Shown here: piece by piece, positions 1 to 9,149 of the stretch | Layout: each line of letters starts with the position of its first letter | Position numbering within the stretch: the stretch's first letter is position 1 | Source of the DNA: an uncultured Cellulomonas sp. | GTDB lineage: Bacteria; Actinomycetota; Actinomycetes; Actinomycetales; Cellulomonadaceae | Direction: 5' to 3' | Assembly (NCBI RefSeq): GCF_947494015.1 | Contig: NZ_CANLTL010000016.1 | Span: 1-64,000, forward strand | Length of the DNA: 64,000 nt | Translations under genes and position numbers: made by a program | Notes under the pieces: model-generated | The model's input: the letters and a program-made list of their open reading frames with translations, nothing else | Database searches by the model: none | Told to the model about the DNA's origin: nothing

Positions 1-3000
1 CTCGGCGAGCCAGCGGATGTCCGTGTAGAAGGCATCACCCGCCCTCACGTCGACGAACTCCGGCACCGGCCGCGGCTCGGGACCGGCCGTGGTGAAGGTG
101 ATGACGTAGGTGCGGGTGACCGACCCGTCGGCCGAGACGACGGTCACCGTGGCCCGGCGCTGCTCCGCGGTGGCCTGCTCGATGGTCACCGACGCGGACC
201 GGTCGAGTGCGAAGGCGCTGACGACCGGCACGGCGCCCGCGGCGACCTCGACGGTGTACGCGTCGGTGTCGGGGGCGAAGCCCTCCACGGGGACTCCTCC
301 GACCCGCAGGGCGCCGAGTTCGGCGACTGCGGACGGGGTCGGTGTGAGCACGTCCACCTCGACCTCGGACACGGTCATGTGGACCGGGGCCCCGTCGCGC
401 AGCGTCGGGTTGAGCACGACCCGCACGGCGTCCGTCCGGACCCCGCCCAGGTCGATCTCCACGACCGGCGCGCCCGCGGCGGGCACGGCCACCGGCTGCG
501 GCTCGTCGGTCGTCGGCACCCAGGTGCCGTCTGCGGCCCGGTACTCCGCGACGTAGCTGCGCGCCCACGACGGGGCGGACCCGTCGGGGTAGAAGTACAC
601 CGTCATCCCGGCCACCTGGGCCGGCGCGCCGAGCGTGTAGGTCAGGGTGTCCTGCTCCCGCTGGCCGCCCGAGCGCCAGTTGGACCAGCCCTTGTCGTTC
701 GTCACACCGTTGCGGGTGCGGTCGATGTCGTACCCGCTCTCCGTGGACGTCGCCGCCGCCGTGGTGGCCGGCAGCACCGCCGCGTTCACCCGGCCGGCCG
801 CGGTCACCACGAGCGCGAGGGAGGCAGGCAGGGTCGTCTCGCCGGCGTCCGCGGTGCCCGGCACCATCACGACACCAGGTTGGGCGGTCGCCGCGTCGGT
901 GACGCCGCTCCAGTCCCAGGTGACCGGGAGGTCAAACGCCCGGGGGCTGGTGCCCACGTGCGCAGGGACCGTGGTCGGCGCCTGGCCGCGCAGGTCGGCG
1001 ACCGCGGACCCGACGTACGCACTGAGCGAGACGGGATCGGTCACGGTAAAGTCCCCGACGTCCACCAGAGCGGTGACGGTGAAGTCCGTGCCGAACACGT
1101 CCGTGCCGGTCCCGACGACACTCACCGTGCCTGGCTGCGCCCACGCGTCCGCGCCAGGCAATTGCCACGTCACGGCCACCGGCGTGCCGGCGCCCCACGG
1201 GTACTGCGGCTCGACCGTCGCGGGTAGGTCGGGGGCGGTCCCGGTGGCCGTGGCCGCCTGGACCGCGCCGACCCCTTCGAGCTCGGTGTCCAGGAAGGTC
1301 CATGCCTGGTGACCGCCCGTGCTGCTCGCCCACAGTCCGACCGCGCTGCCCGGCGTCGTGGCCTGACCGCCCACCTCGAGCTGCTCGGTCGTCGCCACGT
1401 TAAGCAGCCCGTAGTGCTGGCCGTCAGTCGTGTTGAGGATCCACTGCTGCGCAGGGGTCTCGCTAGCCGTCTCGAGGTTGGACTCGACCAGCGTGGTGGT
1501 GTGGTCCGGCCCGGAGGCCAGCACGGCCCCGGACCCGTCGGTGATCACCACGGTGCGCTCATTGGTCCCCGCCCCGGAGAGCGTGTGTAGCGTCCACGCC
1601 TGGCCCTGCGCACCGGCCGCCGTGCTGGCCAGCGGTGCGATGGACGTCGCCGCGGGCGTCCCGTCGGCGGTCAGCAGCAGGCCGCTGCCCACGCCACGCA
1701 GAAGGAGGGGCTCGCCGTCGGCCGGCGCAGCGTCGGGGGCGACCCCGCTGATGCCGTCGACCAGGAAGGTGGTCACGGACTTGGCCGGGACCGTCAGGGT
1801 GGCCGTGCGGCTTGCGCCGTCGACGGCGACCGGGTCACCGGTGACGAGCGCGTTCGCCTCGAGGTCCTCGGTCGTCGGGGCGGTGGTGACCACGGGGGTC
1901 ACGGTGGCGTCCGCCGCGACGGAGCCGAAGAGCGACAGGTCCAGGGTGAGCGCCTGCGCGTCCGTCGAGGCGTTGACGTGCACGAACGTCGCGCCCGACT
2001 CGTCACCCTTGACGAACGCCGTCGTCGCCGGGTCGCTGGTCGGGATGTACCGGTCCCCGGGGGCGATGTAGTGAGTGAAGTTGCGGACGGTGTTGTACTT
2101 CGCGTTCGTCAGCACCTCGCACGACGGGTCCTCGTACCCCGCCGCGATCCGCCGCGCGGAGTTGCCGTTCTCGTCGCAGTCGAAGTCGATGTAGATGCTG
2201 CCCCAGTTGGCGGTCTCGACGACCTCCATGTTCCACAGGTCCTCGACCGGCTGCCAGAACACCCAGGCGTTCGGCTCGAGCTCGCGCAGGTCGTCCACGA
2301 TGCGGGTGGCCATGCCCAGGCCGTTGTCGATGTTGGCCAGGTCAAGCCCGTCCACGCCGCTGAAGTCGCCCTCGACCTCGCTCATCCACAGCGGCTTGTC
2401 CGCGGTCTTGGCGATGTCGCGCGCCTGCACCCGGTCACCGGTGCCGTAGGTGTGCACGTTGAGCTGCGCGGTCGCGGCGCGGGCGGCGTCGGTCCAGCCG
2501 TACCAGTCTTCGACGAAGGTGCCGGGATTGGTCTCGTCCGGGGCGGAGATGACGGCGTCGGTCGTGGTCGACGGGTCGGCCAGCCGCTCAGCGAGGGACT
2601 CGATGACCTGGGCCTGCAGGGCGGGGTCCATGTGGGCGCCCTCCTGCCGGCAGCACAGCAGGTTGCCCTCGGCGTCGAACCAGGTACCCCAGTAGTCGGT
2701 GTTCGGCTCGTTCATCGGGTCGATGGTGTCGAAGCTGAACCCGTAGGTGTCCTCGAGGTGCTCGCTCACCCTCGTCATGTAGCCGGTGAACGCGTCGATG
2801 CTGTCTTGCCGCAGCTGGTCCTCGCTCGAGTCGAACCCGCCGGTCGCGTAACCGCTCTCGGTCATGAAGTACGGCGGGGAGTTGCTGAACGACTCCCAGT
2901 GCGTGATCTGCTCGTCATCGACGAGGCGCTCGACCCACCACCGCTGGGCCGCGTCGGCGCTGAAGTCGTACGAGGAGTCGTCGTCGGCGTCCCACGCCGC

Positions 3001-3492
3001 ACGGTAGGCGTCGCGGTTGGCGTAGGTGGCCTCGTCGGTGTCACCGTCGCCGTCCAGGTCCGGCTCCCACCAGCCCGGGACCGCTCCGCCGTGACGCATG
3101 TAGGCGTCGCTGTCGACGTCGACAGCGTTGCCGCCGCCGACGTTGTACCGGGCGATGTTCAGGTTCAGGCCGTCCTCGCCGAAGACCTTCTGGTAGAGCT
3201 CCTCGCGGACGTCGGCCGGGTAGTCGCCGGTCGCGTTCGCGAACCACACCAGGCTGGTCCCCCAGCCCTCGAACGGGTCGCTCGCACGGTAGGACGGGTT
3301 GGGCGTCACGGTCACCGGCACGGCACCTTCGGCTGCTGCTACCTCACCCACGACCGCCTGGGAGGCGGAGTCTCCGGGGACGGCCGCACCTGCGGCGGTC
3401 GCACCTACCGTGGCAGCGAGCCCGGAGGCCGCCAATCCGAGGACGGTGGCTGCTGCCACCACCCTTCCTCGCGCTGATGACGACGGTGACAT
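1..3492 (-). CDS. Secreted GH30 endo-beta-1,6-galactanase-like protein, C-terminus beyond window
   Basis: Extracellular glycoside hydrolase, probably acting on beta-1,6-galactan side chains of arabinogalactan. From the ATG at 3492 (preceded by GGGGGGAG) the frame stays open to base 1: 1164 codons with no stop, so the C-terminus is cut by the window edge. A Sec signal peptide covers about residues 1-37. The catalytic barrel has the GH30-type acid/base motif DPMNEP (Glu near residue 260) and nucleophile motif WMSEVEG (Glu near 371). A ricin-type beta-trefoil (about 590-740), Ig-like/BIG_4-type repeats, a discoidin-like segment and, at the very edge, FVDVRAGDAFYTDIRWLAE follow. That last piece looks like the start of an S-layer homology domain. 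The GH42 gene and sugar importer follow the same strand upstream, supporting a galactan role. The exact GH30 subfamily is inference. Confidence 0.85.
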   Translation of the reverse strand, partial: MSPSSSARGRVVAAATVLGLAASGLAATVGATAAGAAVPGDSASQAVVGEVAAAEGAVPVTVTPNPSYRASDPFEGWGTSLVWFANATGDYPADVREELYQKVFGEDGLNLNIARYNVGGGNAVDVDSDAYMRHGGAVPGWWEPDLDGDGDTDEATYANRDAYRAAWDADDDSSYDFSADAAQRWWVERLVDDEQITHWESFSNSPPYFMTESGYATGGFDSSEDQLRQDSIDAFTGYMTRVSEHLEDTYGFSFDTIDPMNEPNTDYWGTWFDAEGNLLCCRQEGAHMDPALQAQVIESLAERLADPSTTTDAVISAPDETNPGTFVEDWYGWTDAARAATAQLNVHTYGTGDRVQARDIAKTADKPLWMSEVEGDFSGVDGLDLANIDNGLGMATRIVDDLRELEPNAWVFWQPVEDLWNMEVVETANWGSIYIDFDCDENGNSARRIAAGYEDPSCEVLTNAKYNTVRNFTHYIAPGDRYIPTSDPATTAFVKGDESGATFVHVNASTDAQALTLDLSLFGSVAADATVTPVVTTAPTTEDLEANALVTGDPVAVDGASRTATLTVPAKSVTTFLVDGISGVAPDAAPADGEPLLLRGVGSGLLLTADGTPAATSIAPLASTAAGAQGQAWTLHTLSGAGTNERTVVITDGSGAVLASGPDHTTTLVESNLETASETPAQQWILNTTDGQHYGLLNVATTEQLEVGGQATTPGSAVGLWASSTGGHQAWTFLDTELEGVGAVQAATATGTAPDLPATVEPQYPWGAGTPVAVTWQLPGADAWAQPGTVSVVGTGTDVFGTDFTVTALVDVGDFTVTDPVSLSAYVGSAVADLRGQAPTTVPAHVGTSPRAFDLPVTWDWSGVTDAATAQPGVVMVPGTADAGETTLPASLALVVTAAGRVNAAVLPATTAAATSTESGYDIDRTRNGVTNDKGWSNWRSGGQREQDTLTYTLGAPAQVAGMTVYFYPDGSAPSWARSYVAEYRAADGTWVPTTDEPQPVAVPAAGAPVVEIDLGGVRTDAVRVVLNPTLRDGAPVHMTVSEVEVDVLTPTPSAVAELGALRVGGVPVEGFAPDTDAYTVEVAAGAVPVVSAFALDRSASVTIEQATAEQRRATVTVVSADGSVTRTYVITFTTAGPEPRPVPEFVDVRAGDAFYTDIRWLAE

Positions 3493-3583
3493 CCGCCTAC
3501 TCCCCCCATTGGGCTGCCTGGCCGTGGGCCGGCACGTCGGCCGGTCACGGAATGTTGACGTCGCCATCCTGGTGGGCGGTCGC

Positions 3584-3595
3584 GTTGACGTCAAC
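3584..3595. promoter_or_regulatory. LacI-type operator upstream of the GH30 gene
   Basis: Perfect 12-bp palindrome GTTGACGTCAAC with the central CG typical of LacI-family operators, about 90 bp upstream of the GH30 start. It differs from the palindrome at 9021-9034 only by one symmetric substitution, so the same LacI protein (9150-10238) probably binds both. A half-site-like GTTGACGTC lies at 3554. Confidence 0.55.
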
Positions 3596-3611
3596 CGTCC
3601 GTGACCGGGCG

Positions 3612-5660
3612 CTACCGGCGGACGACCGCGACCCCGCGCGGCTGAAGTACGACCGGCCCTGACACGGAAGATGTCTCCTCGCGCACGCCCAGGAGCAGTT
3701 CGCCGGCGATGTCCGGCACCTCGACGCGTTCGGCCGTGCGGTTGACGAGGAACCAGAACGTGGCGTCCTGCGTGGCCCGCACGGCCAGCTCCACGCGTCC
3801 TCGCACGTCGGCTGACAGCTCGCTGCGCACACCGGCCGCCTCTAGGACGGCTCCCACGACGGGCTCGAGTCCTTGCGGACCAAGCCGCGTCGAGACGTAC
3901 GTCGCCGAGCCGGCGTCCTGGCGCCGTCGGGTGACGGCCGGGTGTCCCGCCGTCTCACCGTCGGTGTAGCGCACCAGCACCTCGACGTCCGCGTCGACAA
4001 GGTCGACGCGCTCGCTCCACACCGAGCCGACCGTGCCGTTGTCGAGCCGGACCTGCTCATGGTCCAGCAGCGGGGCGAACTGCTGGACCCGGATGCCCAA
4101 CGCGGACCGCAGGGCGCCTGGGTACCCGCCGAGGCGGACGTGGTCGTTCTCGTCGACCACGCCGGAGAAGTACGTGGTCACCAGGTGGCCACCGCCCGCG
4201 GCATAGTCGGCCAGCTCCTGCGCGAGGCGGTCCGGCACGACGTGCAGCACGGGTGCCACGACGACGTCGTAGCCGCGCAGTGGTGTGCCGGTGGGCACGA
4301 CGTCGGCCCGGACCCCGGCGGCGAGGAGCGCCGAGTACCAGTCGAGCGCCTCCGCGCGGTACCGCAGCCGGTCGGTGGGGTGGGAGTCCTGCTCACTGGC
4401 CCACCAGGACGGCCAGTCGAAGAGGATCGCCACCGGCGCCGGTGCCTGCCGCGAGCCGGCGACCGGCTGAAGCGTCGCCAGGGTCCGACCGAGTTCGACG
4501 ACGTCACGGAACACGTCACTGTCGACCCCGGCGTGCGGCACCATCGCCGAGTGGTACTTCTCCGCCCCTGCGGCGGACTGGCGCCACTGGAAAAAGCACA
4601 CCGCGTCGGCGCCGTGCGCGACGTGGGTGAGGGAGTCCCGGATCATCTCGCCAGCCTTCTTGGCGACGTTGACCGGCTGCCAGTTCACCGCACTGGTCGA
4701 GTGCTCCATGAGGAACCACGGGCGTCCGCCGGCCAGGTGCCCGGTCAGGTTGGCGGAGAACGACAACTCGTCCAGGCTCTGCGGCCCGGGCAGCACGTAA
4801 TGGTCGTTGGAGACGAAGTCGACCTCGCGGGCCCAGTCGGCGTAGTCCATACCCTTGGTCTCCCCCATGACCATGAAGTTCGTGGTCACCGGCACGCCGG
4901 GGGTGATCCGGCGCAGCGCGTCCCGCTCGGCCCGCAGGTGGTCCTTGAGCGCGTCGGACGAGAACCGCTTGAAGTCCAGCTGCTGCGTGGGGTTCGGATG
5001 GGACGCCGCCAGCCGCGGCGGCAAGATCTGCGCCCAATCGCTGTACGCCTGGGACCAGAACGCGGTGCCCCAGGCGTGGTTGAGCGCCTCGATGGTGGTG
5101 TAGCGGTCCTGCAGCCACCGGCGAAACGCTCTGGCGGCGTCGTCGGAGTAGTCATACACGTTGTGGCACCCAAGCTCGTTGTTGACGTGCCATGCCACGA
5201 GCGCCGGGTGGTCGGCGTACCTGGTCGCGATCGCCTCGACGAGCGTCAGCGCGTGCTCGCGGAAGACGGGCGACGTCGGACGCCAGTGCTGACGAGCGCC
5301 CGGCCACACGGTCTCCCCGGTGCGGGTCACCGGCAGGATCTCCGGGTGCGCGGTGGTCAGCCACGGCGGCGGCGACGCGGTCGCCGTCGCCAGGTCCACG
5401 CCGATCCCGTGCGCATGGAGCAGGTCCATCGCCTCGTCCAACCACCCGAAGTCCCACCGGTCAGCGGCCGGTTGGATCCTCGCCCACGAGAAGATCGCCA
5501 GCGACACCACGGTGACGCCGGCCTCGCGCATGAGCGCGACGTCCTCGTCCCAGACCTCACGTGGCCACTGGTCGGGGTTGTAGTCGGCGCCGTAGGCGAT
5601 CCGCCGGCCCTCGGGGCCGGTGGCGCGCAGCCACGTGCGCTCTGTCTCGGGGGTGGGCAT
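3612..5660 (-). CDS. GH42 beta-galactosidase
   Basis: Cytoplasmic beta-galactosidase of family GH42, 682 aa, normal family length, no signal peptide. The N-terminal barrel starts with the family hallmark GADYNPDQWP (residues 24-33). Acid/base Glu162 lies in NNELGCH and the nucleophile Glu near 318 in FLMEHS. The trimerisation domain and a short C-terminal beta domain follow. The ATG at 5660 is preceded by AGGAGG. It lies between the secreted galactanase and the ABC importer on one strand, so it likely hydrolyses imported beta-galacto-oligosaccharides and feeds galactose to the galTK/galE genes nearby. Regulation probably follows the LacI operator upstream of the importer genes. Confidence 0.93.
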   Translation of the reverse strand: MPTPETERTWLRATGPEGRRIAYGADYNPDQWPREVWDEDVALMREAGVTVVSLAIFSWARIQPAADRWDFGWLDEAMDLLHAHGIGVDLATATASPPPWLTTAHPEILPVTRTGETVWPGARQHWRPTSPVFREHALTLVEAIATRYADHPALVAWHVNNELGCHNVYDYSDDAARAFRRWLQDRYTTIEALNHAWGTAFWSQAYSDWAQILPPRLAASHPNPTQQLDFKRFSSDALKDHLRAERDALRRITPGVPVTTNFMVMGETKGMDYADWAREVDFVSNDHYVLPGPQSLDELSFSANLTGHLAGGRPWFLMEHSTSAVNWQPVNVAKKAGEMIRDSLTHVAHGADAVCFFQWRQSAAGAEKYHSAMVPHAGVDSDVFRDVVELGRTLATLQPVAGSRQAPAPVAILFDWPSWWASEQDSHPTDRLRYRAEALDWYSALLAAGVRADVVPTGTPLRGYDVVVAPVLHVVPDRLAQELADYAAGGGHLVTTYFSGVVDENDHVRLGGYPGALRSALGIRVQQFAPLLDHEQVRLDNGTVGSVWSERVDLVDADVEVLVRYTDGETAGHPAVTRRRQDAGSATYVSTRLGPQGLEPVVGAVLEAAGVRSELSADVRGRVELAVRATQDATFWFLVNRTAERVEVPDIAGELLLGVREETSSVSGPVVLQPRGVAVVRR

Positions 5661-5692
5661 GGCGTCCTCCTGGTGGGTGCTGCTGCGGGGGC

Positions 5693-5736
5693 GTGACGAG
5701 GGGCGGGACGGCGCCTGCCGTCCCGCCCCTCGTCAC
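5693..5736. terminator. Strong intra-operon hairpin after the solute-binding protein gene
   Basis: Perfect 19-bp inverted repeat (5693-5711 with 5718-5736) around a 6-base loop, just after the binding-protein stop and before the GH42 start. There is no T tract. Such hairpins often attenuate read-through or protect the binding-protein part of the mRNA, giving more binding protein than downstream enzyme. Confidence 0.7.
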
Positions 5737-5742
5737 AGTGCG

Positions 5743-7077
5743 TCAGTTCTCGACGGTGAAGCCCTGGTCGTTGCCGTAGTCGGTGGTGAGCTGCTGCCAG
5801 TCCGCGAGGCCCTCCTGCAGCGTGGTCTCGCCGACGTAGGCCTGTCCGACGGTGTCGTTGAAGACGCTGTTGGCGTAGACCTGGAAGGGCAGGTACTGCC
5901 AACCCTCAACCACGTTCGTCGCGGACTCGGCCAGGACCTCGTTGACCTTCTGGCCACCGAAGTACTCGAACTCCTTGTTGACGAACTGCTCGGACTCGAG
6001 CTCGGCTACGGTAGCCGGGAACGCGCCGCCGTCGACGCGGGTCTGCACCCCGTCACCGGCATTCGCGTACTCGACGAAGGCGTATGCCAGCTCCTTGTTG
6101 GGGCTGGCCTCGGTGACGGCGAGGGCGCTGCCGCCGTTCTCCGCGGTGGCGTTCGCGCCCGCCTCCCACTGCGGCATCGGAGCGACGCGCCACTTACCGG
6201 CACCTGCCTCCACGCCGGACTCGAGGTTAGCAGGCATCCAGGCGCCGATGGTCAGGGTGGCGATGGTCCCGTTGCCCAGTCCCTGGTACCACTCGTCGCT
6301 CCACGAGCCGATCGGCGCCAGCAGGTCCTCGTCGAGGAGCGTCTGCCACGTCTCGGCGAACTTCGCCGTGCCCTCGTCCGTGAAGTCGATCGTCACATCG
6401 GTGCCGTCGACGGCGTACGGCTGCCCGCCTGCCTGCCAGATCATGCTGGTGACGAACCCGGCGTCCCCGGTGTCGTTGGCGATGTACGCGTTGGGGTCGG
6501 CTGCGTGTATGGCGCGGGCCGCCTCGAGGTACTCGTCCCAGGTGGTCGGCACCTCGAGGCCGAGGTTGGTGAAGACCTCTTCGTTGTAGAACAGTGCCAT
6601 GGGGCCCGAGTCCATGGGCAGGCCGTAGATGCCGTCAGCCTGCTGCACCGCGGACCACGGGCCGGGGGTGAAGGTGCCGTCGAGCTCGGCAGCGCCGAGC
6701 GGGCCGATGTCGGCGAGTGACTCGCCGATGGCGAACTGCGGGAGCGCGTAGTACTCGACCTGGGCCACGTCCGGGACGCCGTCGCCGGCGGCGATCGCAT
6801 TCTGCAGGGCCGTGTACTGGTCGTTCCCGGTGCCGACGTTGGCGAGCTCGACATCGACGTTGGGGTACTCCGCCTCGAAGTCCTCGACGACCGCCTCGAG
6901 CGTCGGCTCCCACGCCCAAACCGTGATCTCACCACCAGCCTCGAGCACGGACTCCGCATCCCCGGGGGCGGGGGCGGCGGCGTTGTCGCCGCTTGACCCG
7001 CAGGCCGTCAGTGCGAGGGCCAGTGCCCCGGCGAGTGCGGTGCCACGCGCCAATGCGCGACGGTGGTTGACATTCAT
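5743..7077 (-). CDS. Sugar ABC transporter substrate-binding lipoprotein
   Basis: Extracytoplasmic solute-binding protein of the carbohydrate uptake-1 (MalE/family 1) type, 444 aa. A signal peptide ends in lipobox LTAC with Cys26 as the lipidated residue, followed by a GSSGDNAAAPAPG linker. The mature part has the family pattern ITVWAWEPTLEAVVEDFEAEYPNV and a late segment EASPNKELAYAFVEYA. The two permease genes lie directly upstream on the same strand. No ATPase is in the cluster, which is normal for this family because a shared MsiK-type ATPase usually serves several importers. The substrate is inferred from the flanking GH30 and GH42 genes to be a galactose-containing oligosaccharide. Confidence 0.9.
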   Translation of the reverse strand: MNVNHRRALARGTALAGALALALTACGSSGDNAAAPAPGDAESVLEAGGEITVWAWEPTLEAVVEDFEAEYPNVDVELANVGTGNDQYTALQNAIAAGDGVPDVAQVEYYALPQFAIGESLADIGPLGAAELDGTFTPGPWSAVQQADGIYGLPMDSGPMALFYNEEVFTNLGLEVPTTWDEYLEAARAIHAADPNAYIANDTGDAGFVTSMIWQAGGQPYAVDGTDVTIDFTDEGTAKFAETWQTLLDEDLLAPIGSWSDEWYQGLGNGTIATLTIGAWMPANLESGVEAGAGKWRVAPMPQWEAGANATAENGGSALAVTEASPNKELAYAFVEYANAGDGVQTRVDGGAFPATVAELESEQFVNKEFEYFGGQKVNEVLAESATNVVEGWQYLPFQVYANSVFNDTVGQAYVGETTLQEGLADWQQLTTDYGNDQGFTVEN

Positions 7078-7143
7078 GGGTAATTCCTTCCGATGGTGGG
7101 TGGTAAGGCAGGCTCGACGGGGGTGAGGTGAAGTGGTGGTCGG

Positions 7144-8082
7144 TCATTCCTTGACGCCGCCTGCGGCGAGGCCCGACTGCCAAAAGCGTTGCAGCAGCAG
7201 GAAGGCCGCGATGAGCGGGAGGATGGTGAGCAGGGACCCGGTGATGACAAGGTTGAAGATCGCCTCGCCGCCGGCGGTGGCGGCCTGTGCGTTCCACGCG
7301 TTGAGGCCCAGGGTGAGCGGGTACCAGTCGGGGTCGCGCAGCATGATCAGCGGGAGGAAGTAGTTGTTCCACGTCGCGACCATCGTGAAGAGCAGAACCG
7401 TGACGATGCCGGGGGCGAGCAGCGGCAGGGAGATTTGGGCGAAGGTGCGCACCTCGCTGGCGCCGTCCATCCGGGCTGCCTCGAGCAACTCGGTGGGGAT
7501 CGCCTCGGCGGCGAAGGTCCACATGAGGTAGAGCCCGAAGGGTGAGATCAGCGAGGGGATGATGACGGCCCATGGCGTGTTGGTCAGACCCATCTGGCTG
7601 AACATCAGGAAGGTGGGCACCGCCAGTGCAGTCCCGGGCACGGCCACCGCACCGATCACGATGGCGAACACCGCGCGCTTGCCGGGGAAGGTGAACTTGG
7701 CTAGGCCGTACCCGCCGATAATCGCCAGCGCGGTGGCGCCGCCCGCACCGGCGACCACGTAGAGCAGCGTGTTCGCCAGCCAGCGCACGAAGATGCCGCC
7801 GTCATAGGTGAGCGTCTGCACGATGTTGTCCCACAGCGCGAAGTCACCGCTGAACCACAGGCCGAAGGAGCCGAACAGGCTCGCCTGTGTCTTGCTCGAG
7901 TTGATGACCAGCCACACCAGTGGGACGAGGCTGTAGATCAGCACGATACCGGTGGCGACGGTCAGCACCATGCTGCGGCGGGGGCGTTCGACGCTGTGCG
8001 CGCGTCGCGACCTCGTGCGCAGCGGGCCGGCGCCACGGCGGCCCGCTGATGTGGTGGCGGAAGCGGTGGTCGTGGTCATCAC
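7144..8082 (-). CDS. Carbohydrate ABC transporter permease, MalG type
   Basis: Inner-membrane permease, 312 aa, with six predicted membrane segments after a basic N-terminal cytoplasmic tail of about 40 residues. The EAA loop that docks to the ATPase is visible as EAARMDGASEVRTFAQISLP (near residues 197-216). It overlaps the upstream MalF-type gene by 4 bp (ATGA), so the two are translationally coupled. It forms the importer with that permease and the lipoprotein at 5743-7077. Confidence 0.92.
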   Translation of the reverse strand: MMTTTTASATTSAGRRGAGPLRTRSRRAHSVERPRRSMVLTVATGIVLIYSLVPLVWLVINSSKTQASLFGSFGLWFSGDFALWDNIVQTLTYDGGIFVRWLANTLLYVVAGAGGATALAIIGGYGLAKFTFPGKRAVFAIVIGAVAVPGTALAVPTFLMFSQMGLTNTPWAVIIPSLISPFGLYLMWTFAAEAIPTELLEAARMDGASEVRTFAQISLPLLAPGIVTVLLFTMVATWNNYFLPLIMLRDPDWYPLTLGLNAWNAQAATAGGEAIFNLVITGSLLTILPLIAAFLLLQRFWQSGLAAGGVKE

Positions 8083-8993
8083 GCCTCCTTGCGCATGCCG
8101 CGCAGCTGCACGACGTAGGCGATGACCATCGTGATTAGGCCCATGATGATCGCGACCGTCGCCGAGTAGTTGTACTGCTGCCCCGAGAACGACAGCGAGT
8201 AGGCGTAGAGGTTCGGCGTGAACGACGTCGTGATCGCGTTCGGCGCGAGGCTCTGCAAGATGCTCGGCTCGTTGAAAAGCTGGAAGCTGCCAATGATCGA
8301 GAAGATCGCCGCGATGACGAGTGCTCCACGGATCGCCGGGATCTTGATCGCACGGATGATCCGGAACTGACCCGCACCGTCGATCTCCGCCGCCTCGTAC
8401 AGCGACGTCGGGATGACCCGCAGGGCGGAGTAAAAGATCAGCATGTTGTAGCCCACGAACTCCCAGGTCACGATGTTGCCGATCGAGGCCAGGATGAGGC
8501 CCGGGGAGAGCGGGTCCGGCAACGTCGTTCCCAGGGCGTCGTTGAGGTTACCCACCAGGCCGAACCGCGTGCCGTACATGAACCCCCACATGAGGGCCGC
8601 CACGACGGCCGGCACCGCGTACGGAAGAAAGATCGAGATGCGGAAGAAGCTCTTTCCGTACAGCCGCCCACTGTCGATGGCCAGCGCCACCAGCAGGGCG
8701 AGCCCGAGCATGATCGGCACCTGGACGAGCAGGAACAGCGAGACGCGGACGAGCGCCGACCAGAACAGCGGGTCGCTCAGGGCGCGCTGGTAGTTCTCGA
8801 GTCCCACGAACGACGTGCCGCCCACGAGCTGCTGGCGGAAGACGCTGATGTAGAGCGAGTAGACGATCGGCGCCAGGAAGACCAGGGCGAAGACGGCCAT
8901 GAAGGGGCCGACGAAGCCCCAGCCCTGCCAGGAGCGCGGGTTGCTGCGCCGGGCAGGGGCCATCAGCCCTTGCGCCGGGACGATCGGTGCCAC
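8079..8993 (-). CDS. Carbohydrate ABC transporter permease, MalF type
   Basis: Inner-membrane permease, 304 aa, six predicted membrane helices, with EAA loop EAAEIDGAGQFRIIRAIKIP near residue 204. It is the first gene of the leftward importer/glycosidase operon. A LacI-type operator sits 28 bp upstream of its start, indicating that repression acts here and is relieved by the imported sugar or a product of it. The start ATG at 8993 is preceded by AAAGGAG. The 4-bp overlap with the MalG-type gene supports a fixed 1:1 pair. Confidence 0.92.
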   Translation of the reverse strand: MAPIVPAQGLMAPARRSNPRSWQGWGFVGPFMAVFALVFLAPIVYSLYISVFRQQLVGGTSFVGLENYQRALSDPLFWSALVRVSLFLLVQVPIMLGLALLVALAIDSGRLYGKSFFRISIFLPYAVPAVVAALMWGFMYGTRFGLVGNLNDALGTTLPDPLSPGLILASIGNIVTWEFVGYNMLIFYSALRVIPTSLYEAAEIDGAGQFRIIRAIKIPAIRGALVIAAIFSIIGSFQLFNEPSILQSLAPNAITTSFTPNLYAYSLSFSGQQYNYSATVAIIMGLITMVIAYVVQLRGMRKEA

Positions 8994-9020
8994 AGATCCG
9001 CTCCTTTGCCGACAAGTGCA

Positions 9021-9034
9021 TGTTTACGTAAACA
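9021..9034. promoter_or_regulatory. LacI-type operator between importer operon and lacI
   Basis: Perfect 14-bp palindrome TGTTTACGTAAACA with central CG, in the divergent region between the importer operon (start 8993, minus) and the LacI gene (start 9150, plus). Position and symmetry fit binding by the adjacent repressor and probable control of both directions. Confidence 0.7.
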
Positions 9035-9149
9035 GGCGTCCCGAGGCTGTCACTCCGACCGGTGCGGTGTCAAGGCAAGGTGCCTCCAAGAGAGGTCACG
9101 GCTTGGTTACGTCGTTCATGACGGCTGGCTGTCCCTATGCTCTGAAGCC

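Noticed and set aside
379-1227. Long plus-strand frames at 1-3.5 kb and 3.9-5.7 kb
   Set aside because: Shadows of the GH30 and GH42 genes; arginine/glycine/proline-rich with no domain, typical of opposite frames in high-GC DNA.
3493-3583. Promoter for the GH30 gene
   Set aside because: No convincing -35/-10 pair found; only the operator is reported.
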